33,748 bases of DNA from Verrucomicrobiota bacterium (GTDB taxonomy: Bacteria; Verrucomicrobiota; Verrucomicrobiia; Opitutales; Opitutaceae): positions 1 to 33,748 of the forward strand of contig JAEXPQ010000136.1 of the NCBI GenBank assembly GCA_023446735.1. The letters run 5' to 3'. A program made the translations under genes and the position numbers. How positions within the stretch are numbered: the first letter of the stretch is position 1; the number at the start of each line of letters is the position of its first letter. Of the stretch, positions 26,094 to 33,748 are shown piece after piece. A model generated the notes under the pieces. That model was given only the letters and a program-made list of their open reading frames with translations, was not told where the DNA came from and made no database searches.

Positions 26094-26633
26094 TCAACCG
26101 GTGGCGTTGCCGAACTTCGCCTTGTGGGTGGCGGCCACGACCACGTACTTCTCTGCGAACGCCCGCCCCTTGCCCATCTCCTCGGGTTTGAGCGCGCGCA
26201 CCACCTTCGCCGGGGACCCCATCACCAGCGAATGCGGCGGGATCTTCGTCCCGCCGGTCACCAACGAGTTTGCGCCCACGATCGAGCCCTCGCCGATCTC
26301 GGCCCCGTCCAAGATCGTCGCCTGCATCCCGATCAGGCAACCGTCCCCGATCGTGCAGGCATGGATCATCGCCGCGTGACCGATGGTCACGTACTTCCCC
26401 ACTTGCACGCCGTAGTTGTCCGCCAGGTGCACGATCGTGCCATCTTGGACATTGCTTCCCTCCCCGATCTCGATCGAGTTGATGTCGCCGCGCAGGACAC
26501 AGTTGTGCCACACGCTGGCGCGCGGCCCGATGCGGACATCGCCCAACAGAATCGCGCCCCGCGCGACATACGCGGTCGGATCGACCTGCGGATCTTTGCT
26601 CAGGAATTTGCTCAAACGCTCTTCGACGGTCAT
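26094..26633 (-). CDS. Gamma-class carbonic anhydrase family protein
   Basis: A 179-residue left-handed beta-helix protein of the gamma-carbonic-anhydrase/YrdA family. Hexapeptide repeats run from about 25 to 145 ('AILLGDVRIGPRASVWHNCV', 'IGEGSNVQDGTIVHLADN', 'CTIGDGCLIGMQATILDGAE'). The three zinc-binding histidines are in place: H69, H86 and H91, the last two spaced five apart as in the archaeal enzyme Cam. Members form trimers with zinc between subunits; some hydrate CO2 and others have no detected activity. The Cam acidic loop bearing the proton-shuttle glutamate is absent, as in most bacterial short forms. It diverges from the carboxyltransferase gene across 65 bases, consistent with supplying or removing bicarbonate. 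Confidence 0.9.
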   Translation of the reverse strand: MTVEERLSKFLSKDPQVDPTAYVARGAILLGDVRIGPRASVWHNCVLRGDINSIEIGEGSNVQDGTIVHLADNYGVQVGKYVTIGHAAMIHACTIGDGCLIGMQATILDGAEIGEGSIVGANSLVTGGTKIPPHSLVMGSPAKVVRALKPEEMGKGRAFAEKYVVVAATHKAKFGNATG

Positions 26634-26698
26634 GGTTGCTGCACGCTAACAAGACGCTTTTCCGACCCGCAAACTCCATTCGCCGAACCCCGCCTCCC

Positions 26699-28195
26699 AT
26701 GAACAAATCCCCGGTCGTCTTCAACAACACCGTCCTGCGCGACGGCCACCAGTCCCTCGCCGCCACGCGCATGACCACGGCGCAGATGCTGCCCGCCTGC
26801 GCCGACCTCGATTCGCTCGGCTTCGGCGCGCTCGAGACCTGGGGCGGCGCCACCATCGACTCGTGCCTGCGCTTCCTCGGCGAGAACCCCTTCGAACGCC
26901 TCGGCACGCTGAAGCAGGCCGCCCCGAAGACCCCGCACATGATGCTGCTGCGCGGCCAGAACATCGTCCAGTACACGTCCTTCCCCGACGATGTCGTGGA
27001 GGCCTTCGTCGCCGCCACTGCCGCACGCGGCCTCGACATCTTCCGCGTGTTCGACGCCCTCAACGACATCCGCAATCTGCGCACCGCGATCAAGGCCGTG
27101 AAGAAGGCCGGAAAACACGCCCAGGGCGCGATCTGCTACACCCTCAGCCCCGTCCACACCGTCGCCAATTTCCTCAAGCTCGCCGAGGAGATCGCCGCGC
27201 TCGGCTGCGACTCGATCTGCATCAAGGACATGGCCGGGCTCATCCAGCCCGAGATCGCGCGCGCGCTCGTCGCCGGCATCAAGGAGCGCACCAAGCTCCC
27301 CGTCGTCCTCCACAGCCACGACACCGCCGGCCTCGCCGCCGCCTCTTACCACGCCGCCACGCAGGCCGGCGTCGACTGGATCGACACCTCCATCGCCCCC
27401 TTCGCCAACGGCACCGGCCAGCCCGACACCCTGCGCATGCTCGCCGTGCTCGAGGGGCTCGATCGCTGCCCCGCGTACGACCGCGCCAAGCTCGTCGCCC
27501 TCGGCAAGCACTTCGAGAAGGTCTACGCCGAGCTCGGCAAATTCACCAGCCCCGCCAACGAGAAGACCGACACCGCGACCCTCGTGTATCAGGTCCCCGG
27601 TGGCATGCTCTCGAATTTCCGCAACCAGCTCAAGGAGCAGAAGATGGACGGCCAGCTCGAGCAGGTGCTCGCCGAGATCCCGTACGTGCGCGAGTGCCTC
27701 GGCTGGATCCCGCTCGTCACGCCCACCTCGCAGATCGTCGGTACCCAGGCTATGCTCAACGTGAAGTTCGGCCGCTGGAAGAACATCGCGCAGCCCACCG
27801 CCGATGTCCTGCTCGGCAAATACGGCCGCACCCCGGGCCCGGTCTACGCCGACCTGCTCCACCACGTCGAGAAGCAGTCCGGCCACAAGCGTTCCGAGGA
27901 GCGCCAGGCCGATCTTCTCCCTCCGCGCATGCCCAAGCTCAAGGAGGAGCTCCGCGCGAAGGGATTCCCGGATACCGACGAGATGGCCGTGCTTCACGCC
28001 ATGTTCCCGCAGGAGCTCGAGAAGTTCCTCAAGCCCGCGCCCGCCGCCCCGCCGGCACCCGCCGCCGTGTCCACTCCCGCGCCGCAGCCCGCGGTATCCG
28101 TCGCCCGACCGGCCTCAACTGGCCGGGTCGGCCATTACGCCCTCACCGTCGAAGGCCGCACCTTTGGCGTGGATATCGAGGAGCTCGCGAGCTGA
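26699..28195 (+). CDS. Pyruvate/oxaloacetate carboxyltransferase subunit lacking the biotin domain
   Basis: A 498-residue carboxyltransferase of the OadA/PycB family, which moves a carboxyl group between biotin and pyruvate/oxaloacetate. The TIM barrel shows LRDGHQS (metal ligand D15), CIKDMAG (K176, the carbamylated lysine) and LHSHDTAG (metal ligands H205 and H207). The conserved PYC_OADA region follows ('VYQVPGGMLSNFRNQLKEQK', 'PLVTPTSQIVGTQAMLNV'). After a proline/alanine linker (about 448-478) the protein ends 'HYALTVEGRTFGVDIEELAS', which resembles the first strands of a biotinyl domain, but the biotin-accepting MKM segment is missing and nothing like it follows downstream. A separate carrier protein is probably needed. 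Direction (pyruvate carboxylation or oxaloacetate decarboxylation) cannot be read; no sodium-pump subunits are nearby. The ATG at 26699 fits the family N-terminus. Confidence 0.92.
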   Translation: MNKSPVVFNNTVLRDGHQSLAATRMTTAQMLPACADLDSLGFGALETWGGATIDSCLRFLGENPFERLGTLKQAAPKTPHMMLLRGQNIVQYTSFPDDVVEAFVAATAARGLDIFRVFDALNDIRNLRTAIKAVKKAGKHAQGAICYTLSPVHTVANFLKLAEEIAALGCDSICIKDMAGLIQPEIARALVAGIKERTKLPVVLHSHDTAGLAAASYHAATQAGVDWIDTSIAPFANGTGQPDTLRMLAVLEGLDRCPAYDRAKLVALGKHFEKVYAELGKFTSPANEKTDTATLVYQVPGGMLSNFRNQLKEQKMDGQLEQVLAEIPYVRECLGWIPLVTPTSQIVGTQAMLNVKFGRWKNIAQPTADVLLGKYGRTPGPVYADLLHHVEKQSGHKRSEERQADLLPPRMPKLKEELRAKGFPDTDEMAVLHAMFPQELEKFLKPAPAAPPAPAAVSTPAPQPAVSVARPASTGRVGHYALTVEGRTFGVDIEELAS

Positions 28196-28269
28196 AGGGT
28201 TTCCCGTCGCAGCGGGCCGAATGCCGATGGACGAAAGCCGAACCGTCCTCGCTTCGCCGGGGCGAATGC

Positions 28270-28294
28270 CGGCCGCGGGTACCTCCCGCGGCCG
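28270..28294. terminator. Hairpin between convergent genes
   Basis: A perfect 10-bp GC stem (CGGCCGCGGG / CCCGCGGCCG) with loop TACCT lies between the carboxyltransferase gene (plus) and the binding-protein gene (minus). There is no T run on either side, so it may be a bidirectional stop or a 3'-end stabiliser. Confidence 0.45.
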
Positions 28295-28363
28295 TTCGGG
28301 TCATCGCCGCTCGTCGCCTCGGCAGTTCGACCGCCTGATTGAGGCCGGGCGGGCACCGCGCGC

Positions 28364-30001
28364 CTAACGGACTGCGGCGGCCGCTGCCGCCGCGGCCCGG
28401 TATTTCTGGCGAAACCGCTCGCCCAGTTCCCGTGTGAGCCGCAGCTCGTCGGACTTGTCCTTGGCCGCCAGGCGCGTGCGGATCTCGCCGCGCACCCGGT
28501 CGTAGTCGACCGCCGAGAGATCCTGCAGGGTGACCATCGCCCGCGCCGGCCGTCCGGCCGCGAGGATCTCGCCCCAGGCCGCCCGCAGCTCCGGATGCGG
28601 ATCGAGGGCCATCACCCGCACGACAAAGGCGAGCTCGCGCAGCATGCCGCCCGTGCGGTCGCGGCGATAGACCAGGCCGCCGTTCGGGTCGTACGGGTCC
28701 ACGTCGGGGTCCGAACGCAGCGCGCGTTGGGTCTCGTCCCGGTAGAAATCGCGGCGCACCGCCAACCGCCGCAGCGCGAAACGCTCCGGTCCGCCAGGCG
28801 TGCCGACCTTCAAGTTCCACACCCGCTGCCCCTCGGGCGAAAGCGTGAACTCGATGAAGTCGCAGGCGAGCGCCCGGTTGGGCGCGCCGCGCAGCAGCCC
28901 GATCGGGTCCGCCGTGTATCCCGACCCCCGCGGCGGTGTGGCGAACGTCACGCGCGACTCGCCGCTCTGGCGGTGCGCCACCGTCTCCTCCTGGAAACGG
29001 CCGTAGAAATCCACGCAGATCCCGACCGCCGCGTCGCCCTGGGCAACGTCGATCGGGGGCTTCTGCGAGCTGTCGGTCCAGTAGCGCGCGTTGGCCGCGG
29101 CAAGCTGCAGCAGCCGCAAGCCCTCGATCCAGCCCTCGCGCACCGCCCTCGCCTCGCGCGCGGCCTCGTCGGGCTCCGTCGCGGCGAGCGCCTCGTACCG
29201 CAGTTGCATCTGCTCCTGCACGACCATCTCCAGCGCACCGGCCACGGATGAGCTCCGGGTCGGGTCCGCTAGTGCCACCTCGCCGTAGAGCTCCGGCCGC
29301 GTCAGGTCGCGCCACTCGTGCACGGCCGACACGCCAAGGCGGCGCAGGGAGTCGCGGTTGCTCAGCAGCCCGAACGCCGAGAGCACCGTGCCGTACCACC
29401 GCCCCTGCGCGTCGTACAGCCGCTCCCCGCCCAAAACCGGCGGGATCGCGTCGGCCGTGAACCATTCCGGATGGCGCGCCTGCATGCCGGCGTCCACGAG
29501 CCGGCCGGCCTGGGCCTCGCGGTTGTGCTCGTAGCTACCGCCGCCGAAGAACACGTCGCAACCGATCCCGACCTCCGAGGCGAGGAAGGCCCGCCGGGCC
29601 GCCACCTCGGGCGTGTCGTCCGCGGGCGTGTCGTCGGGCACGAGCGCCGGGTCCATCGCGGCGGTCGCCAGCGCATCGCGCCAGTCGCGGCCGAGCTTGC
29701 GCCGCCAATGCTGTTCGAAACCGGCGGCGTATCCGGCGCGGAGATAACGCACCGTCTCGCTCGCGCCGCCGATCACGCGCCAGTCGATCCGCACGGTGTG
29801 GCCGGTCCGCTCGCGGTACCAGCGCGCGAAGGCCACGCCGATCTCATGCCGGATCGCCTCGTTGTGCGGCGTCACGACCACGAGCGAACGCTCCGCCTCG
29901 ACCACGACCGCGCGCGGTCGCAGCACGAACGGCACGATCACCAGTACCGCCAGCGCGCCGAGCGCCAGGTTGCGGCCCCATTTCGCGTTTCGTTCGCTCA
30001 T
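28364..30001 (-). CDS. ABC transporter substrate-binding protein, iron/FbpA-like
   Basis: A 545-residue extracytoplasmic solute-binding protein. An N-terminal hydrophobic anchor (about 11-28, 'LALGALAVLVIVPFVLRP') is not followed by a lipobox cysteine, so it may remain membrane-tethered. The core shows the class of ferric-iron and related binding proteins: 'LVVVTPHNEAIRHEIGVAFA', 'GCDVFFGGGSYEHNREAQAG', 'WRDLTRPELYGEVALADPTR', 'QGDAAVGICVDFYGRFQEE' and 'CDFIEFTLSPEGQRVWN'. It is longer than the usual 330-350 residues by an inserted segment near 90-130 and a C-terminal helical extension (about 440-545) ending in an alanine run. Substrate is not determined. It lies 10 bases downstream of the ATPase gene; no permease gene follows. 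Confidence 0.85.
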   Translation of the reverse strand: MSERNAKWGRNLALGALAVLVIVPFVLRPRAVVVEAERSLVVVTPHNEAIRHEIGVAFARWYRERTGHTVRIDWRVIGGASETVRYLRAGYAAGFEQHWRRKLGRDWRDALATAAMDPALVPDDTPADDTPEVAARRAFLASEVGIGCDVFFGGGSYEHNREAQAGRLVDAGMQARHPEWFTADAIPPVLGGERLYDAQGRWYGTVLSAFGLLSNRDSLRRLGVSAVHEWRDLTRPELYGEVALADPTRSSSVAGALEMVVQEQMQLRYEALAATEPDEAAREARAVREGWIEGLRLLQLAAANARYWTDSSQKPPIDVAQGDAAVGICVDFYGRFQEETVAHRQSGESRVTFATPPRGSGYTADPIGLLRGAPNRALACDFIEFTLSPEGQRVWNLKVGTPGGPERFALRRLAVRRDFYRDETQRALRSDPDVDPYDPNGGLVYRRDRTGGMLRELAFVVRVMALDPHPELRAAWGEILAAGRPARAMVTLQDLSAVDYDRVRGEIRTRLAAKDKSDELRLTRELGERFRQKYRAAAAAAAAVR

Positions 30002-30011
30002 GGTCTCGGGC

Positions 30012-31082
<1,071 letters not shown>

Positions 31083-31197
31083 TTGTGCGGCTAGGTGCAG
31101 CAGGGAACCGGCGCCGCTCCGGCAAGTCAAGGCACCGCCCGCGCGCGCCGATTCCCGGTTGCCAGCGCTCCCGGCCGCCGCCTACCGTCCCCACCCC

Positions 31198-31776
31198 ATG
31201 CCCGCGCGCACCACGAAGAATCCCGCCCACAAGGACCTCGCCGAGATCCTCGTCACCGAGGCGCAGATCAAGCACCGTCTGGTCTCTCTCGCCGCCGAGG
31301 TCGACGAGGTCTACGCCGGCCAGGAAATCACCGCCATCGCGATCATCAACGGCGCGCTGCTCTTCACCGCCGACCTGCTGCGCCTGCTCTCCTGCCCCGT
31401 GCGCCTCGACTGCGTGCGCGTCTCCAGCTACCGCAACTCCACCTCGGCCGTCACCGAGCCCCAGTTGCGCGGCAGCCTCACGCTCGACCTCGAGAACCGC
31501 CACGTGCTGCTCATCGACGACATCCTCGACACCGGCAAGACTCTCGCGATGGTCGTCGACCTCATTAACACGATGAAGCCCGCCTCCGTGCGCACCTGCG
31601 TGCTGCTCGACAAGCGCGGCCGCCGCGAGGTCCCCTTCGAGGCCGATTTCCGCGGCTTCGAGATTCCCGACCGGTTCGTCGTCGGCTACGGCCTCGATTT
31701 CGCCGAGCGCTACCGCAACCTGCCGTGTATCGGCGTTCTCAAGCCCGCCCTGCAAAACCCGCCCGAGTGGGCGTAG
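31198..31776 (+). CDS. hpt: Hypoxanthine phosphoribosyltransferase
   Basis: A 192-residue purine salvage enzyme that joins hypoxanthine (often also guanine) to PRPP to give IMP or GMP. The PRPP-binding motif VLLIDDILDTGKT is at 103-115, preceded by the 'AIAIINGALLFTADLLR' segment (about 46-62) and the flexible-loop serine/tyrosine 'VSSYRNST'. The purine-binding part is 'VLLDKR' (K139) and 'PDRFVVGYGLDFAERYRNLP', in which D168 and E170 lie near the active site. The ATG at 31198 fits the family. It diverges from the ABC ATPase gene across 115 bases and converges on the protease gene. Confidence 0.95.
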   Translation: MPARTTKNPAHKDLAEILVTEAQIKHRLVSLAAEVDEVYAGQEITAIAIINGALLFTADLLRLLSCPVRLDCVRVSSYRNSTSAVTEPQLRGSLTLDLENRHVLLIDDILDTGKTLAMVVDLINTMKPASVRTCVLLDKRGRREVPFEADFRGFEIPDRFVVGYGLDFAERYRNLPCIGVLKPALQNPPEWA

Positions 31777-31811
31777 GCGCGGCGGGTCGCGGACCGGCAC
31801 GACCGGCCGCC

Positions 31812-33748
31812 TCACTCCGGCACGGCGCGAACCTCGCAGAGCCGGTCCGCCGCGAAGAGCAGCCGCGCCAAAGCGTCCAGCTCGCCCTTCGTCACCTTGG
31901 AGTAGATACTGGCCTGCTCGCCCTGCCCCTCGATGTACTGCGGCTTGCTCTGGGCCTCGCCGAGCACGGTGACCCACCAGGTGTTGCTCGTGAGGTTGTC
32001 CTCGGCCTGGCGCACCAGCGGCAAGCGGGCCCGTTCCAGCTCCTCCGGCGCGATCCCGTCGCGCACGAGCTCCGCCACCACGGTCTTCGCGGCCTCCGTC
32101 ACGCGGGACAGGTACCGCGGCGCCGTCTCGATCCGGCAACGCAGGAACAGCATCGCCGGGGCGAGCGCCCGCTCGGCCAGCAGCCCGACCACGGGCGTGT
32201 AGGTCTTGCCCATTTCCTGCCGCAGCCGCACGCGCACCCGATCTTCGAGCACCGCGCCGAGGAGCCGCATCCGGCAGTCGTCCTCCTGCCCCACCACGTC
32301 GGGCAGGCGCCACGCCAGCGCCACGCTGCCCACGGTCCGCCGGCCGGCGAAACGCGCCTCGAGCTGCGCGGGCACCTCGCCGGGCGCGCACAGGCGCCGG
32401 TCCGCGAGGGGGTCCACCGTCGAGCGTAGCGGCAACGCCCCCAGCGTGCGCCCGACCGCCGCCGTCACCTCGTCGAGCCCGATGTCGCCCACCACGGTGA
32501 TCTCCAGCGGCGAGCCGAGCAGCTGCGGTTCGAGCCAGGCACGCATGTCGTCGAAGGAGAGCTGTTCGGTACCCGCCCGGCGCGGCCGGGTGAGCGCGTG
32601 GTGTCCGCCGAAAAGATGCTCGCGCAACCGGTCCTCGGCCACGCCGGGGGCGGTGCGGTCGTAGCGGGTGAGCTGCTCCTCGATGAACGCGCGCGCCGGC
32701 ACCAGCCCGACGGTCCGGAATCCGGGCCGCGCCAAGCGCGCCGCGAACAGCCGCAGCACGGTGTCGAGCCCGTCCGCCGCGCCGGCCGCGGAGAACCCGA
32801 ACCGGTCCGCGCCGAACCCGAAGCTCGCCTTGAGCTCCTCCCGGGCGAGCAGGTCGCGTTCCTGCTCGGGCGAGAGCTCGGGCAGCCCGCCGTGGCACAG
32901 CGCCGCGATCCCGAACACCAGCCCCTCCCGGCCCGGGTCCGTGCCGAGCAGCCCGTGGCCGAAGCCCAGCCGCACCCGCACGCGACGGTGTTCGAACCCG
33001 GTGTATTTGAAGTTCAGTCGCACGCCGTTGTCGAACTGCACGAGCCAGCAGTCGAGCGCGGGCACGTGCTCCATCGACACCGCCTCCCCGGGCGCTCCGA
33101 ACTCCTCGGGCAGGCGCCCGGCCGTCGCCGCGGTCGGCCGGTACGGTTCCGGCCGGGCCTTGCGCGCCCGCTCGATGGCCCGCCGCACCTCGGTGAACTC
33201 GCCGCCCTGGCCCGTGACCGGTCCGGTCAGCACGAACTGGGTGCGGCCCTCCGGCCACAGCCGGGCGACCGCCGCGCGGCAGTCCTCCGGAGCAAGCCCG
33301 GCCAGCGCGGCCTCCACCCATTGCCGTTCGGAAGCCGCCGACGTGAAGCGACCGCCGCGCCCGTGGGCGTGCGCCAGCGCCAGCGCAACCTCGGCCGCGG
33401 GCCGGTTCGGCGCGTCCCGCTCCGCCGCGACCACCTGCTGGCGCCGCGCCTCCCGGGCCGCGTCCAGCTCCTCCGCGGCGAAACCGAGCTGGGCCGCCCG
33501 CCGCACCTCGGTCTCGAGCGCGACGGCCGCGCCTGTCCAGTCGGCCGGCGCCGTACGCATCCTCAGAATGGGCACACTCCAGCCCGGCAGTTCCCGCGCG
33601 ACGAAGCCCTCCACCTCGGCGGCGATCTCGCTCGTGCGCCCGAGCCGGCGCACGAGCATCGCCACGGCCAGCGCCTCCGCGAGCTCCTCGCGCGCGGCCC
33701 CGGCGGCGCGTTCCACCGCGGCGGCCAGCGTCACGATCTCCACCGGCG
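31812..33748 (-). CDS. M16-family zinc protease, C-terminal part (cut by window edge)
   Basis: About 645 residues of a large pitrilysin-type peptidase, open at the window's right edge so its start is missing. The visible part covers the non-catalytic M16 domains: 'EELDAAREARRQQVVAAERD', 'LDCWLVQFDNGVRLNFKYTG', 'GFGHGLLGTDPGREGLVFGI', 'ITVVGDIGLDEVTAAVGRTL', 'RLRQEMGKTYTPVVGLLAER' and the terminal 'NTWWVTVLGEAQSKPQYIEG' region. The zinc site HxxEH belongs to the N-terminal domain, which lies outside. A GTG near 33743 is internal, not the start. The arrangement of two M16 halves in one chain is common in secreted bacterial peptidases. Confidence 0.85.
   Translation of the reverse strand, partial: PVEIVTLAAAVERAAGAAREELAEALAVAMLVRRLGRTSEIAAEVEGFVARELPGWSVPILRMRTAPADWTGAAVALETEVRRAAQLGFAAEELDAAREARRQQVVAAERDAPNRPAAEVALALAHAHGRGGRFTSAASERQWVEAALAGLAPEDCRAAVARLWPEGRTQFVLTGPVTGQGGEFTEVRRAIERARKARPEPYRPTAATAGRLPEEFGAPGEAVSMEHVPALDCWLVQFDNGVRLNFKYTGFEHRRVRVRLGFGHGLLGTDPGREGLVFGIAALCHGGLPELSPEQERDLLAREELKASFGFGADRFGFSAAGAADGLDTVLRLFAARLARPGFRTVGLVPARAFIEEQLTRYDRTAPGVAEDRLREHLFGGHHALTRPRRAGTEQLSFDDMRAWLEPQLLGSPLEITVVGDIGLDEVTAAVGRTLGALPLRSTVDPLADRRLCAPGEVPAQLEARFAGRRTVGSVALAWRLPDVVGQEDDCRMRLLGAVLEDRVRVRLRQEMGKTYTPVVGLLAERALAPAMLFLRCRIETAPRYLSRVTEAAKTVVAELVRDGIAPEELERARLPLVRQAEDNLTSNTWWVTVLGEAQSKPQYIEGQGEQASIYSKVTKGELDALARLLFAADRLCEVRAVPE

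Overview
The window is a GC-rich chromosomal stretch (gene bodies strongly biased to G/C at third positions) with few Shine-Dalgarno-like sites before its start codons. A PEP-CTERM exported protein, a fused CcoNO cytochrome oxidase, very large fibronectin-type-III secreted proteins and a hybrid sensor kinase with a long periplasmic part together suggest a member of the Verrucomicrobiota, most likely the Opitutales/Opitutaceae. This placement is inferred from gene content and style; no marker gene in the window settles it. I see no insertion sequence, phage gene or CRISPR array, so this looks like ordinary chromosome with one small scarred spot beside a tRNA.

Layout. 1-7.3 kb: a PEP-CTERM surface protein (minus), a Nudix hydrolase with its own terminator, and a 1728-residue secreted multidomain protein with a glycosidase-like core. 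7.0-7.5 kb: a frameshifted WYL-type regulator meets the remnant of another gene, followed by two adjacent hairpins and a tRNA-Gly(CCC). 7.8-12.9 kb: two neighbouring methyltransferases (METTL25-like and Rsm22/METTL17-like), an orphan TolC-type outer membrane protein, and an exported protease of the Ser/His signal-peptidase type behind a coiled coil. 13.2-18.7 kb (minus): a cbb3 terminal oxidase locus in the order ccoS-ccoNO-ccoQ-ccoP-(terminator)-ccoG-small membrane protein-small four-cysteine protein. A cysteine-rich unknown protein diverges from it.

19.4-28.2 kb is centred on the phosphoenolpyruvate/pyruvate/oxaloacetate node: a PocR-AraC regulator divergent from GTP-dependent PEP carboxykinase, a giant hybrid histidine kinase with about seven OB-like periplasmic repeats, a gamma-class carbonic anhydrase-like protein, and a pyruvate/oxaloacetate carboxyltransferase subunit that stops just where its biotin-carrier domain should begin. 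PEPCK works with CO2 and biotin enzymes with bicarbonate, so a carbonic anhydrase between the two makes metabolic sense.

28.3-33.7 kb: a two-gene ABC transporter piece (ATPase plus binding protein, no permease), hypoxanthine phosphoribosyltransferase, and the C-terminal part of an M16 protease cut by the window edge. The observations most worth following are the OB-repeat sensor kinase, the coiled-coil signal-peptidase-like protein, the reduced cbb3 oxidase, the biotin-less carboxyltransferase next to a carbonic anhydrase, and the glycosidase-like giant protein.
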